Part shown: positions 53,235 to 62,528 of the stretch, piece after piece
How positions within the stretch are numbered: position 1 is the first letter of the stretch
Layout: every line of letters starts with the position of its first letter
Source of the DNA: Arthrobacter sp. B6
GTDB lineage: Bacteria; Actinomycetota; Actinomycetes; Actinomycetales; Micrococcaceae
Assembly: GCF_001663775.1 (NCBI RefSeq)
Contig: NZ_KV467168.1
Coordinates: forward strand, 62,001-126,000
Length of the DNA stretch: 64,000 nucleotides
Direction of reading: 5' to 3'
Made by a program: the position numbers and the translations under genes
Notes under the pieces: generated by a model
Database searches by the model: none
What the model saw: only the letters and a program-made list of their open reading frames with translations
Told to the model about the DNA's origin: nothing

Positions 53235-54743
53235 ATGACTGCCGCGACCGCCACGACAGCCGACACCTACCGCCCGGCCCTGCATTACGCAGCCCGGAAC
53301 ACCTGGCTCAATGATCCCAATGGCCTGATCTTCCACGACGGCGTCTACCACCTCTACTACCAGAACAACCCGCTGGACAACGTCTGGGGAAACATGTCCT
53401 GGGGACACGCCACCTCCCCGGACCTCGTCACCTGGACCGAACACCCCGTCGCCATTGTCTGCGACGAGGAAGAAGACATTTTCTCCGGAAGCATCGTCTT
53501 CGACCGGAGCAACACCAGCGGGTTCGGTACCGCCTCGGCCCCGCCCCTGGTCGCCGTCTACACCAGCGCCTTCAAGACCGGCTCCGCGCACGACGGGCTC
53601 CAGGCACAGTCGCTCGCCTACAGCCGCGACGGCGGCTACACGTGGACCAAACACACCGCCAACCCCGTACTGAACCGCGGGTCAGCAGAGTTCCGCGACC
53701 CCAAAATCATCAGGTACGACGGCGGCGCCGGCAGTTACTGGGTCATGGTCGCCGTGGAAGCCACAGACTTCCAGGTCGTTCTCTACAAGTCCCATGACCT
53801 CAAGAGCTGGGAGCCGCTGAGCACCTTCGGCCCGGCCAACGCCACCGGGGGCGTGTGGGAATGCCCCGACCTTTTCCCCCTCCCCCTCGACGGCGACCCG
53901 GAGAACCTTCGGTGGGTCCTCACCGTCAACCTCAACCCGGGCGGCCCCAACAACGGCTCCGCCGGACAGTACTTCATTGGGGACTTCGACGGCACCACGT
54001 TCACGTCGGCCACCACCGTCACCGAAGGACTCCAGGACCCTGCCCGGCTCGGCGAGTACCAGTGGCTGGACTGGGGCCGGGACTACTACGCCGCCGTCTC
54101 CTTCACCGACGCTCCCAACAACCGCCGCCTCATGATCGCCTGGATGAACAACTGGGAATACGCCAACCACATCCCCACCGCACCGTGGCGCAGCCCCATG
54201 ACCCTTGCCCGCGAAATATCCCTCCACACCATCGACGGACAACCCCGACTGATCCAGACGGCCACCGGAGATTTCACCGCACTTTCCAGCGCAGGACCGT
54301 CATTCACCCTCCAAGAGTTGGAACTCTCCGACTGCACGCGCGTCCTCGACGGCGCTGCCGGCACCGTCCAGCGCATCGACATCACCGTCACCCCGGAAAA
54401 CGCCGAGGAGTTCGGACTAATACTCCGTGGAAACGGCGCCCATGGAACCCGTGTGGGCCTTCGGCCGTCACAAAACACAATCCATGTCGACCGCCGGACA
54501 TCAGGAAACACAAACTTCCACGAGGCCTTCCCCTCCATCGACACAGCCCCCATCCGACCGGTCAACGGTTCCTACCAGCTCACCATCTATGTGGACCACT
54601 GCTCTGTGGAAATCTTCGCCCAGAACGGCCAGGTCACCATCACGGAACTGATCTTCCCGACACCCACCAGCACCGACGTCGCCGTCTACGCCATCGGCGG
54701 AACAGCCACCATCAATAGCCTGGATATCACCCAATACGCATAA
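53235..54743 (+). CDS. glycoside hydrolase family 32 (fructosidase/levanase)
   Basis: A 502-aa beta-fructosidase that hydrolyses fructosyl bonds in sucrose, levan or inulin fragments. WLNDPNG places nucleophile Asp27, FRDPKI (near 154) is the transition-state RDP, and ECPDLFPL (near 209) carries the acid/base Glu. A C-terminal beta-sandwich (FTLQELELSD to SLDITQYA) follows the five-bladed propeller. No signal peptide: it should act on imported oligosaccharides. The ATG 53235 has a poor ribosome site. It is the last gene of the LacI-ABC operon, after two hairpins. Confidence 0.93.
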   Translation: MTAATATTADTYRPALHYAARNTWLNDPNGLIFHDGVYHLYYQNNPLDNVWGNMSWGHATSPDLVTWTEHPVAIVCDEEEDIFSGSIVFDRSNTSGFGTASAPPLVAVYTSAFKTGSAHDGLQAQSLAYSRDGGYTWTKHTANPVLNRGSAEFRDPKIIRYDGGAGSYWVMVAVEATDFQVVLYKSHDLKSWEPLSTFGPANATGGVWECPDLFPLPLDGDPENLRWVLTVNLNPGGPNNGSAGQYFIGDFDGTTFTSATTVTEGLQDPARLGEYQWLDWGRDYYAAVSFTDAPNNRRLMIAWMNNWEYANHIPTAPWRSPMTLAREISLHTIDGQPRLIQTATGDFTALSSAGPSFTLQELELSDCTRVLDGAAGTVQRIDITVTPENAEEFGLILRGNGAHGTRVGLRPSQNTIHVDRRTSGNTNFHEAFPSIDTAPIRPVNGSYQLTIYVDHCSVEIFAQNGQVTITELIFPTPTSTDVAVYAIGGTATINSLDITQYA

Positions 54744-54764
54744 CGGCAGGAGAGGAAGAGCAGG

Positions 54765-54790
54765 CGACGGCGGGACGGCCGCCGGCGTCG
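54765..54790 (+). terminator. hairpin after the GH32 gene
   Basis: CGACGGCGG (54765-54773) pairs with CCGC and CGTCG (54779-54790) with a three-base bulge. It stands about 20 bp after the GH32 stop and is the probable end of the fructan operon. Confidence 0.55.
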
Positions 54791-54818
54791 GCTCCGGCAG
54801 GGCGTGTGCGTCCCGGGG

Positions 54819-54884
54819 TCAGGCGGGGAGTGGGACGCGGAAGACCTGGCCTGCAAAGATCATTGGTGAAGCTCCCCGGGTCAT
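54819..54884 (-). pseudogene. remnant of a LysM domain
   Basis: On the reverse strand, a 21-codon frame beginning at the ATG that overlaps the cyclodeaminase stop (ATGA) reads MTRGASPMIFAGQVFRVPL. The end resembles the final strand of a LysM domain (NPNLIYAGQVLRIP-type). The rest of such a protein is absent, so this is likely the 3' scar of a lost gene. Confidence 0.4.
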
Positions 54885-55549
54885 TCCAACGAGTCGGCGT
54901 CGGTGGGGGCGGCCCGGTGATCTATCCCCGCAGTGAGCGCGTCAATACGATCGAGCGCGGCGTTCAGGCGCTCGACGGTTGCCCACAATGCCGGATGCTG
55001 TTCCCGGACCTGTTCGAGCGAGGTGCCAGCAGAGGTAAGTGCTGCCAGATCGAAACTTACGTTGGTGCGTGCCCCTGTCACCGCTGCCCTGAGGGCACCG
55101 AACGCGACGATGACATCGGCAATAAGCGCAGGGTTACCGTGGGAAGCAAGCCAGCCCAGATCCCCGACGGCCTCGATTGCACGGTCGCCGAGCACGGCTG
55201 ATGACTTGGCAGCTTCTACGGATGCACGGTGTATCGCATCTTCGCGCTCCGGCCCCGGTTCCAGCCGGAAAGCAGCCCCGAAAGCAGCAGACGCCGCCGC
55301 GTCGTCATCCGCCAGCCGGAGAGCTGCTTCCCGGAGTGACCGCGCCCGCCCGTGAAGATCGTTGAGCTCCGAGCGCTGGTGCTCCCCGGGTTCGGTGTAG
55401 CCCGCAACCATTGATGCCAATGACGCGGCGATGGCGAGCATCACACCCGTGCCCGCACCACCGCCTGGTGAACCGCTGGATTCCGCCAGAGCCTGCGTCC
55501 AGTCCTCAACAGTCGAGCCCTGTGTTGTAATCGCTTCAGAATCAGCCAT
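54881..55549 (-). CDS. cyclodeaminase/cyclohydrolase family protein
   Basis: A 222-aa all-helical protein of the FTCD C-terminal/FchA family: SGSPGGGAGTGVMLAIAASLASMVAGY is the family glycine signature, and SHGNPALIADVIVAFGALRAA follows. Members remove ammonia from formiminotetrahydrofolate or hydrolyse methenyl-tetrahydrofolate. The start at 55549 (MADSEAITTQ) is used; 11 more codons upstream are open. The ribosome site is weak. It is read in the same direction as the small acidic protein and ANTAR genes upstream of it. Confidence 0.85.
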   Translation of the reverse strand: MADSEAITTQGSTVEDWTQALAESSGSPGGGAGTGVMLAIAASLASMVAGYTEPGEHQRSELNDLHGRARSLREAALRLADDDAAASAAFGAAFRLEPGPEREDAIHRASVEAAKSSAVLGDRAIEAVGDLGWLASHGNPALIADVIVAFGALRAAVTGARTNVSFDLAALTSAGTSLEQVREQHPALWATVERLNAALDRIDALTAGIDHRAAPTDADSLE

Positions 55550-55612
55550 AAAACCAAGTTTGCACCAAGGGTTGCCGCCCACCGGCCCGCGACATCGGCG
55601 GGAGGATAAAAG

Positions 55613-55801
55613 CTAACCTATTGCGTCCGGCCATTGTTTCGGGTCGTAGCCGTGCAGGCCTGGCACCCGGCGCGGCTCCTGCACCTTGTCAGAGGGCCCC
55701 TCCTGATCGGTGTCATCGCTGGCTGCTGATTCCGGCAGGTCGCCGTCTTCCTGTTCATCGGCGCCCCGACGGCCACGATCACTGCGTTTGCTGTCAGCCA
55801 T
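55613..55801 (-). CDS. small acidic hypothetical protein (62 aa)
   Basis: Highly charged and probably disordered: MADSKRSDRGRRGADEQEDGD leads to a Ser/Asp/Glu-rich middle and the ending VPGLHGYDPKQWPDAIG. No known domain. ATG 55801 has TTGGAGCACCAAA upstream, a usable ribosome site, supporting it as a gene rather than chance. It lies between the ANTAR and cyclodeaminase genes in the same orientation. Confidence 0.55.
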   Translation of the reverse strand: MADSKRSDRGRRGADEQEDGDLPESAASDDTDQEGPSDKVQEPRRVPGLHGYDPKQWPDAIG

Positions 55802-55948
55802 TTTGGTGCTCCAACCACTCAGAGTGGGGGTCCATCTGCCTGAACCACTACGCAAACCCTAGCTGCAGGAATACTGGCGTACCCGCCGCATCAGCTCAAG
55901 ATCCCGGCAATATTGCCTAAACGCCAAAGAACCGACGGACGGGGGTTT

Positions 55949-56692
55949 CTAGTCGCGGTGGCGAGTGAGGATTTCTCCGCTGCGGGTGAGGTGGTCTGCG
56001 ACGTCCCTGAGCTTGACGTTGGTTTCGGAACTGGCCCTTGTCAGGATTTGGAACGCCTGCTGGGAGCTGACTTTGAACCTTTCCATCAGGATTCCCTTGG
56101 CCTGGCCGATGAGGTCACGCGTGTCCATTGCCCTGTTGAGCTGGCTTATTTCCTGTGCGTCGGAGAATGCGACCGCAGCGTGGGCGCCGACCAGGAGACC
56201 GACTTGTTCTGATTCCTGGTCGAAAACGTTTACGTCGTCGCCGTACAGGTTAAGGGCACCGAGACTGTCCCCTTTGACGAAGAGCTGGAAGGCCAGCATG
56301 CTCCGGGCCCCTGCGTCGTAGGCTGCCTGCGCGAAGTCAGGCCAGCGGTCCTCACGGCCCATATCCGGGACCCGGACAATCCGTTCCTCGTAGGCGGCGT
56401 CAATGCATGGTCCCTGACCCGTTGCACTCTGCAATGCGTCCACCTTCCGGGGGAGCTCGCCTGAAGCCGCCCGTGACTGGACGGTCCTCCTCCCCATCAC
56501 AAGGCTCACGGAGGCCTCGGCAACGTGCGGAATCAGGTCCAAGGCAGCATGAACGATATCGATCAGCAGGGCATCAGTGTCCTCCTCCTGCTGAAGCTCC
56601 CGGGCAAGATCGCTAAGCCGGCCGGCAAGATCACCGCCCACGGCCCGTCCCTGAGCAGCTGCGTCCTGGATTTTGCCCGTTCCGGAAGTCAT
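55949..56692 (-). CDS. GAF and ANTAR domain protein
   Basis: A 247-aa cytoplasmic signalling protein. Residues ~35-175 are a GAF sensor domain (ASVSLVMGRRTVQSRAASGELP, GQGPCIDAAYEERIVRVPDMGREDRWPDF). Residues ~185-240 are the ANTAR RNA-binding domain (DLIGQAKGILMERFKVSSQQ, AFQILTRASSETNVKLRDVADHL). ANTAR proteins bind tandem RNA hairpins to prevent termination. The GAF ligand is unknown. ATG follows GGGAAAT. It follows the His-rich gene after 15 nt, so they are co-transcribed. Confidence 0.9.
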   Translation of the reverse strand: MTSGTGKIQDAAAQGRAVGGDLAGRLSDLARELQQEEDTDALLIDIVHAALDLIPHVAEASVSLVMGRRTVQSRAASGELPRKVDALQSATGQGPCIDAAYEERIVRVPDMGREDRWPDFAQAAYDAGARSMLAFQLFVKGDSLGALNLYGDDVNVFDQESEQVGLLVGAHAAVAFSDAQEISQLNRAMDTRDLIGQAKGILMERFKVSSQQAFQILTRASSETNVKLRDVADHLTRSGEILTRHRD

Positions 56693-56707
56693 ATTTCCCA
56701 CTCTCTG

Positions 56708-57064
56708 CTATGGACTCTGATCCAGGTCCTCGCCCTGGGATGCCCTGTTATCGTCCGGCTCGGGAACCACCTGGTTGGCGATCAGGTCGACGCGGTCTGC
56801 CGCGGTCAGCCCGTCATCGTTCTGGATGGCGGCAACGTCTTCGCCGTCCACTCCCGAAGCACTGGCCGTCCCCGTTTCCGTGTCCGGCTCGGTCGTCTCA
56901 TGGTGTTCGGTCTTGTGGCGCGCTTCCTCGAGGTGATGCTCCAGCTTCTCCTCCGCGTCCCGCCGGCGCTGTCCGACGGTCCGCATCTGCTGCGTGGTCG
57001 GCGCTACGTGCGCGTGCTGGTGCGGGCCATGATCATGGGGGTGTTCTTGGTGTTTATCGCTCAT
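56708..57064 (-). CDS. His-rich small protein (118 aa)
   Basis: Unrecognised. The N-terminus is histidine-rich (SDKHQEHPHDHGPHQHAH), able to bind metal in principle. A charged helical segment (RRRDAEEKLEHHLEEARHKTEHHE) and an acidic Thr/Asp/Glu tail ending in LDQSP follow. The start at 57064 is chosen over one 7 codons upstream. It precedes the GAF-ANTAR gene by 15 nt in the same direction. A role in stress or metal buffering would be speculation. Confidence 0.6.
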   Translation of the reverse strand: MSDKHQEHPHDHGPHQHAHVAPTTQQMRTVGQRRRDAEEKLEHHLEEARHKTEHHETTEPDTETGTASASGVDGEDVAAIQNDDGLTAADRVDLIANQVVPEPDDNRASQGEDLDQSP

Positions 57065-57209
57065 AAGGGCATCGTCCCACCGCATGCGCGCTGCGTGAAG
57101 ACCAGGCCCGGAACAGGTGAAGCCATACTGTCACGAAGCGTTCGGAGCAGACGACGGCCCTCAGTAAGATGGGGCTTCGGCCGCGCCGATATTGTGCAAG
57201 GCTGGTGGC

Positions 57210-57632
57210 ATGGATCTGGAGGTGTCGCCCGCGCTCACAATTCCGGCCTCGGAACTGGGCTGGCGGTTCTCGCGCTCGTCCGGACCAGGGGGGCAGCACG
57301 TCAATACTTCGGACAGCCGCGTGGAGCTCTTCTGGAACGTCGGCGACTCAACGGCCGTTTCAGACGGCCAACGACTCATGCTGCTTACGCGACTCGAACG
57401 ACGCCTCATCGCCGGGGTCATCACCGTGACCGCCTCCGAGCAGCGCTCGCAGCTGCGCAATCGCGAAATCGCTCTGGCCAAGCTCGCCGGTCTGGTGGCT
57501 GAGGGGATTGCTCCGGAAGGTGCCCGCCGCCGGGCTACAAAACCCACACGCGGCTCGAACCGCCGGCGCCTCGCCGCAAAGGTACAGCGGGCGGCGACAA
57601 AACAGCAAAGGAAGCGTCCGTCCGCCGAGTAG
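57210..57632 (+). CDS. arfB: peptidyl-tRNA hydrolase ArfB (YaeJ-type release factor)
   Basis: A 140-aa ribosome-rescue factor. SSGPGGQHVNTSDSRVEL places the catalytic GGQ at residues 27-29, preceded by the short N-terminal helix-strand of ArfB. A C-terminal basic tail (RRRATKPTRGSNRRRLAAKVQRAATKQQRKR) would enter the empty mRNA channel. It hydrolyses peptidyl-tRNA on stalled ribosomes. ATG 57210 follows AAGGCTGGTGGC. It is divergent from the His-rich gene. Confidence 0.9.
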   Translation: MDLEVSPALTIPASELGWRFSRSSGPGGQHVNTSDSRVELFWNVGDSTAVSDGQRLMLLTRLERRLIAGVITVTASEQRSQLRNREIALAKLAGLVAEGIAPEGARRRATKPTRGSNRRRLAAKVQRAATKQQRKRPSAE

Positions 57633-58023
57633 CAATGCCCACCGTCCCTTCGGGCACCCAGGTCCGCGTTTGACTGCAGGTTCTGTGCTACTACCGTGTC
57701 CAGGCTTTTCCGCACTTGAGGGACCTGCGCTGTGGACGGCAATAGCCGCCAACGAAGGGCTCACGGAATGGCGGGTCTACGAGGACACGCCGGAAGAGCG
57801 GCGCCGTTTGGGGATCGACGACGAGTGGTTCAGCCACGCAATCGACCCCTCCTGACCTCACATCAACGCGGTCCAGGGCATTCACCGGTCGGAGAAGGGC
57901 AGCGTCTGGTCCGTCCAATATCAGCTTGACCAGCTTGTCGAAACCCAACAAAACCTCGCCTCCACGTGGGAACTACCGTCGGTTCGGAAGACATAACCGC
58001 AGCTAGAACCCCTAGGACGATCA
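57633..58023 (+). other. gap before bioB, with possible decayed coding remnant
   Basis: No intact gene. A frame ending at 57855 reads LWTAIAANEGLTEWRVYEDTP, continuing RRRLGIDDEWFSHAIDPS, with no good start codon upstream, so it may be the C-terminus of a lost gene. From 57857 to about 57994 another frame reads INAVQGIHRSEKGSVWSV and ends in a TAA. I recognise neither. The bioB promoter must lie in the last ~150 bp; no operator was identified. Confidence 0.4.
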
Positions 58024-59049
58024 ATGACGATGCAGCCAGACCTCCAGGCCAAACCCGGCACCATCCTCCAAACCGCCCGGACGCAGGTACTGGAGCAGGG
58101 CATCGGCCTCTCCGAAAGCCAGCTCCTGGAAATCCTCAGGCTGCCGGACACAGAATTGCCCGCCGCCCTCCAGCTCGCCCACGAAGTCCGGCTGCGGCAT
58201 TGCGGCGAGGACGTGGAAGTCGAAGGCATCATTTCCATCAAGACCGGCGGCTGCCCCGAGGACTGCCACTTCTGCAGCCAGTCCGGCCTGTTCGACTCCC
58301 CCGTCCGTGGCGTCTGGCTGGACATCCCGGAACTGGTCAAGTCCGCCAAGGAAACCGCCGCGACCGGAGCAACCGAGTTCTGCATTGTTGCCGCCGTCCG
58401 GGGACCCGACATCAAACTGATGAACCAGATCAAGTTCGCCATTGACCGCATCAATGAAGAAGTGGACATCAACATCGCCTGCTCCCTCGGGATGCTCACC
58501 CAGCGCCAGGTGGACCAGCTCGCCGAATGGGGCGTCCACCGCTACAACCACAACCTCGAAACCGCACGCAGCTACTTCCCCGAGGTCGTCACCACCCATA
58601 GCTACGAGGAACGCCTGGACACCTGCAACATGGTCAAGGCCGCCGGCATGGAACTGTGCTGCGGCGCCCTGATCGGGATGGGCGAATCCCTGGAACAACG
58701 GGCCGAACTCGCAGCCCAGCTCGCAGCCCTGGAACCGCACGAAGTCCCGCTGAACTTCCTCAACCCCCGCCCCGGAACGCCGCTGGAAAACCAGGGCATC
58801 ATGGACGGCAGGGACGCCCTCCGCGCCATCGCCGCGTTCCGCCTCGCCATGCCCCGCACCGTGCTCCGCTACGCCGGCGGCCGCGAACTGACCCTCGGGG
58901 ATCTCGGCACCCGCGAAGGCCTGCTCGGCGGCATCAACGCCGTCATCGTCGGCAACTACCTCACCACCCTGGGCCGCCCGGCAACCGCGGACCTGAACCT
59001 GCTGGTGGAACTCAACATGCCTATCAAGGAACTCCAGAAGACGCTATGA
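58024..59049 (+). CDS. bioB: biotin synthase
   Basis: A 341-aa radical-SAM enzyme that inserts sulfur into dethiobiotin. CPEDCHFC (Cys77, Cys81, Cys84) is the CxxxCxxC motif for the 4Fe-4S cluster that cleaves S-adenosylmethionine. [31 protein letters not shown] and the conserved YAGGRE are present, consistent with a full-length type I enzyme. It leads a six-gene operon whose members overlap by 4 bp; its TGA overlaps the start of bsaP. AGGACGATCA precedes ATG. Confidence 0.96.
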   Translation: MTMQPDLQAKPGTILQTARTQVLEQGIGLSESQLLEILRLPDTELPAALQLAHEVRLRHCGEDVEVEGIISIKTGGCPEDCHFCSQSGLFDSPVRGVWLDIPELVKSAKETAATGATEFCIVAAVRGPDIKLMNQIKFAIDRINEEVDINIACSLGMLTQRQVDQLAEWGVHRYNHNLETARSYFPEVVTTHSYEERLDTCNMVKAAGMELCCGALIGMGESLEQRAELAAQLAALEPHEVPLNFLNPRPGTPLENQGIMDGRDALRAIAAFRLAMPRTVLRYAGGRELTLGDLGTREGLLGGINAVIVGNYLTTLGRPATADLNLLVELNMPIKELQKTL

Positions 59050-59303
59050 AACGGGTTTCGCCCCCCTATTTCTCAACCACCGCCGGCGCAGCAGGTCCAA
59101 ACACGGGTCAGTTTTGTGGGCACTGCGGTGACCCGTCCGACGGCGGCCCCAGCACGGCGTCGGACATTCACCTCCGCTGCCGCGAGCGTCTCGCGATGGA
59201 GCCGCCTCGCTACTGCGCCGCCTGCCGGCGCCGCATGAAAGTCCAGGTGACTCCGCTGGGATGGTCGGCGGAATGCTCCCGCCACGGAGTGCTTGCCCCA
59301 TGA
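59046..59303 (+). CDS. bsaP: biotin synthase auxiliary protein
   Basis: An 85-aa cysteine-rich protein between bioB and bioA. It has six cysteines in the order CxxC (24, 27), C45, CxxC (57, 60), C77, which suit a zinc or Fe-S site: [28 protein letters not shown]. Actinobacterial proteins of this form and location are known as BsaP, proposed to support BioB turnover, possibly by cluster repair. Its ATG is within the bioB stop (ATGA) and its own TGA overlaps the start of bioA. Confidence 0.85.
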   Translation: MKRVSPPYFSTTAGAAGPNTGQFCGHCGDPSDGGPSTASDIHLRCRERLAMEPPRYCAACRRRMKVQVTPLGWSAECSRHGVLAP

Positions 59304-60658
59304 CTGCAGAGGCACAGCTGGGCCTGATCGAGCGGGACCGCGCGCGGTTGTGGCACCCGTACGCGCCGGCGTCCCCGGACCTTCCGCTGTGGGAGGTCGA
59401 GGCGGCCGACGGCGTGCGGCTGCGGCTTCGGAGCGAAGAAGGCACACGCCATGAGGTGGTGGATGCGATGTCCTCCTGGTGGTCTGTGATCCACGGTTAC
59501 CGCCACCCGGTGCTGGACGCCGCCGCGCGGCGGCAGCTGGAGAGTTTCAGCCATGTGATGTTCGGCGGCCTCACACATGCCCCGGCGGTGGAACTGGCCG
59601 AGGGGCTGGCGTGCATGGCCCCTTCCGCACCCGGGCAGCCGGGCCTGGAACGGGTGTTCCTCGCGGACTCGGGTTCGGTGGCCGTGGAGGTTGCGCTGAA
59701 GCTGGCGGTGCAGTTCCAGGCCGCCTCCGGGCAGCCACAAAGGCAACGGTTCCTGAGCATCCGCGGCGGATACCATGGCGATACTTTCGCTGCGATGGGG
59801 GTCTGCGACCCCGTGGACGGCATGCACTCTTCGTTCCCGGGCCTGCTGGCCGGCAACGTCTTTGCGCCCCGTCCCCCGGCGGCAGCGTCAGCAACCCCGG
59901 AAGCCGTGCTGGCGTGGGCCTCTGAGCTCGCGGACATCGCGGCCGCGGCGTCCGGGGAGCTCGCCGGCATCATTGCCGAACCGGTGCTTCAGGGTGCCGG
60001 CGGCATGCACGCCTACCCGGCGGAGTGCCTGACAGCGCTGCGGCAGGTGGCTGACCGGCACGGTCTGCTGCTCATCTTCGATGAGATCGCCACCGGTTTT
60101 GGGCGTACAGGCGAGCTGTTCGCGGCCGATCATGCCGGCGTCGTGCCGGACATCATGTGTGTGGGCAAGGCCCTGACCGGCGGGTACCTGACCCTTGCCG
60201 CGATGCTCTGCACGGCAGATGTTGCGGCCACGGTGTCAAGCGGCCGGGCCGGGGCACTGCTGCACGGCCCCACGTTCATGGGCAACCCGCTCGCATGTGC
60301 GGTGGCCAACGCCAGCCTCGGTATCATCGGCGACGGCGGCTGGCGGGCAGATGTGGCCCGGATCGGTGCGGGCCTCGCATCCGGGCTGGCCCCCGCCCTG
60401 GACCTTGAGGCCGTGCGGGATGTCCGCACGATCGGCGCCGTCGGGATCATCGAATTGCACGACTCCGTCGACGTCACCGCGGTGGCAGCCGCCGCCATCC
60501 GTCACGGCGTCTGGGTCCGGCCGTTCCGGAACCTCGTCTACACCATGCCCCCGTACATCAGCACTGCGGCGGAGGTTGAACAGATCACGGCGGGCATGAC
60601 GGCGGCCGTCGCCGAAGTCCATGAGCGCGTCCCGGCCCGATCCGGAGGTGCTCTATGA
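59300..60658 (+). CDS. bioA: adenosylmethionine-8-amino-7-oxononanoate transaminase
   Basis: A 452-aa PLP enzyme that makes 7,8-diaminopelargonic acid with S-adenosylmethionine as amino donor. [11 protein letters not shown] and [13 protein letters not shown] are BioA signatures; [18 protein letters not shown] (here [19 protein letters not shown]) and [15 protein letters not shown] follow. [13 protein letters not shown] contains the Asp binding the PLP nitrogen, and [10 protein letters not shown] the Schiff-base Lys near residue 290. ATG 59300 overlaps bsaP (ATGA); a longer frame begins 13 codons upstream. TGA overlaps bioF. Confidence 0.95.
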   Translation: MTAEAQLGLIERDRARLWHPYAPASPDLPLWEVEAADGVRLRLRSEEGTRHEVVDAMSSWWSVIHGYRHPVLDAAARRQLESFSHVMFGGLTHAPAVELAEGLACMAPSAPGQPGLERVFLADSGSVAVEVALKLAVQFQAASGQPQRQRFLSIRGGYHGDTFAAMGVCDPVDGMHSSFPGLLAGNVFAPRPPAAASATPEAVLAWASELADIAAAASGELAGIIAEPVLQGAGGMHAYPAECLTALRQVADRHGLLLIFDEIATGFGRTGELFAADHAGVVPDIMCVGKALTGGYLTLAAMLCTADVAATVSSGRAGALLHGPTFMGNPLACAVANASLGIIGDGGWRADVARIGAGLASGLAPALDLEAVRDVRTIGAVGIIELHDSVDVTAVAAAAIRHGVWVRPFRNLVYTMPPYISTAAEVEQITAGMTAAVAEVHERVPARSGGAL

Positions 60659-61854
60659 GCAGTTCGATGGCCCAGTGGCTTGAGAACCAGGCCGCAGTCC
60701 GGGACCGCCGGGGCCTGGTCCGCCGCCCGCTCCCCCGCGAGGCGGACGAACAGTTCATCGACCTGGCCAGCAACGACTATCTGGGACTCGCGACGGACCC
60801 GCGGCTTGCCGAGGCTGCCGCGGCAGCCTCCTCGCTGTGGGGTACGGGCGCCACATCCTCGCGCCTCGTGGCCGGCACCACGCGCCTGCATCTGGATTTG
60901 GAAGAGGAACTGGCCGGGCTGTCGGGCATGGAGTCAGCGCTGGTCTTTTCCTCCGGCTATCTGGCAAACATCGGTGTGATCACGGCGCTCGGCGGCCCGG
61001 GGACACTGATCGTGGCGGATGAACACTGCCATGCCTCGATGCTCGACGGATTCCGGCTGAGCCGCTCGCGCATCCAACCTTTCACGCACAACAGCGTGGA
61101 GGACGCCGGCCGGCAGGTTGCAGACCGGCCGGAGCCGCGCGCGCTGATCGCCGTCGAGTCTGTCTTCAGCGTCCTGGGCGACGAAGCCCCGCTCGCCGGC
61201 TTGCTTGCCCTGGCGGAGGAACACGACGCCGTGCTGCTGATTGACGAGGCCCACAGCCTTGGAGTCACCGGCGCCGGCAACTTCCGGGGCCGTGGCTCCG
61301 TGGCCGGGACTCCCCTTGCCGGGCATCCGAACGTGATCGCCACCGCAACGCTGTCCAAGGCCCTCGGCAGCCAGGGCGGAGTGGTGCTGGGCTCCGCCCT
61401 CCTCCGGGAGCACCTGGTCAACCGGGCACGGAGCTTCATCTTTGACACCGGCCTGGCGCCCGCCTCCGCCGCGGCCGCGCTCGCCGCCGTGCAGATCATC
61501 AGGGACGAGCCATGGCGGGCGGAAGCTGTCCAAGGCAACGCTGCGGCGCTGGCAGCCGGGCTCGCACCGGTCCTCGCAGCCCGCGGCGCCGCCGTGGACC
61601 GGGCCACTGTCGACCGGCCCACCCTCGACCGGGCAGTGGGGGCCGTCCGGTCCATCGCCATGCCGTCCGCTGAATCCGCCCTGGCCGCCGCCGGAACCGC
61701 GCGAACAGCCGGCGTCCGGATCGGATGTTTCCGCCCGCCGTCCGTTCCGGACGGAATCTCTCGGCTGCGGCTCACCGCCCGCGCCACCCTTAGCCCTGCG
61801 GAAATCGAAGACAGCTGCGCAGTGCTGCGCGGCATTTTGGAGGAACTTCCATGA
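60655..61854 (+). CDS. bioF: 8-amino-7-oxononanoate synthase
   Basis: A 399-aa PLP enzyme of the alpha-oxoamine synthase family, condensing pimeloyl-thioester with alanine. LASNDYLGLATDPRL, GTGATSSRLVAGTT, LLIDEAHSLGVTG and TATLSKALGSQGG (with the PLP Lys) are in order and intact. The 3'-terminal region contains a short run of repeated DR-type residues (DRATVDRPTLDRAVGA), which is unusual but in frame. ATG overlaps bioA; TGA overlaps bioD. Confidence 0.94.
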   Translation: MSSSMAQWLENQAAVRDRRGLVRRPLPREADEQFIDLASNDYLGLATDPRLAEAAAAASSLWGTGATSSRLVAGTTRLHLDLEEELAGLSGMESALVFSSGYLANIGVITALGGPGTLIVADEHCHASMLDGFRLSRSRIQPFTHNSVEDAGRQVADRPEPRALIAVESVFSVLGDEAPLAGLLALAEEHDAVLLIDEAHSLGVTGAGNFRGRGSVAGTPLAGHPNVIATATLSKALGSQGGVVLGSALLREHLVNRARSFIFDTGLAPASAAAALAAVQIIRDEPWRAEAVQGNAAALAAGLAPVLAARGAAVDRATVDRPTLDRAVGAVRSIAMPSAESALAAAGTARTAGVRIGCFRPPSVPDGISRLRLTARATLSPAEIEDSCAVLRGILEELP

Positions 61855-62528
61855 ACCTGCCCGGCATCATCCTGGTCACCGGTACGGACACCGGCGTCGG
61901 CAAAACCATCACGACGGCGGCACTCGCCGCCGTCCTCCACAACTCGGGACGCAGCGTCGCGGTGTACAAACCGTGCCAGTCGGGAGCCATTGACGGCGAT
62001 TCCGACGCCGCCGAAGTTGCCCGGCTCGCAGGCGCCGTGACAGCTGAAACCGGAGTAGTCCTGCAGCAGCCGCTGGCACCTGTCGCCGCGGCCGCCGCCG
62101 ACGGAACACCACTCCCGGCGCTTGCTGTGCACGCCCACCGGGTTCGAGAGCTTGCCGCATCGCACGACCATGTCCTGGTTGAGGGCGCAGGCGGCCTTCT
62201 GGTGGAGCTGGATTCCGACGGCGGCACCCTGGCGGATCTCGGATCGCTCTTGGCGGCGCCGTTCGTGCTCGTTGCCCGGCCAGTCCTCGGGACCCTGAAC
62301 CACACCGCGCTGACCCTCGAAGCGCTGGCTGTGCGCGGCCTCCGGGTCCTTGGCCTTGTGCTCGGCAGCTGGCCCGTCATCCCGGGCACCGTGCACCACA
62401 GCAACCGGCAGGTGCTCGGATCACTGCGGGTGCCGTTCCTCGGGGCCCTTCCCGAGCGGGCCTCGGAACTGTCCCCGATTAATTTCCGTGCCGGCGCAGC
62501 TGCATGGCTGAACGGCCTGCCCGCATGA
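61851..62528 (+). CDS. bioD: dethiobiotin synthetase
   Basis: A 225-aa ATP-dependent carboxylase that closes the ureido ring of dethiobiotin. GTDTGVGKTIT is the P-loop, VYKPCQSGA the second family block with the carbonate-binding Lys, and VLVEGAGGLLVELD the third. Length matches the family. ATG overlaps bioF; the final bases overlap the P450 start (ATGA at 62525-62528). Confidence 0.95.
   Translation: MNLPGIILVTGTDTGVGKTITTAALAAVLHNSGRSVAVYKPCQSGAIDGDSDAAEVARLAGAVTAETGVVLQQPLAPVAAAAADGTPLPALAVHAHRVRELAASHDHVLVEGAGGLLVELDSDGGTLADLGSLLAAPFVLVARPVLGTLNHTALTLEALAVRGLRVLGLVLGSWPVIPGTVHHSNRQVLGSLRVPFLGALPERASELSPINFRAGAAAWLNGLPA

Noticed and set aside
57508..57855. 115-aa forward frame as a complete gene
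   Set aside because: Its first half overlaps arfB in another frame and no start or ribosome site fits; only the last ~40 codons look protein-like, so it is reported as a possible remnant.
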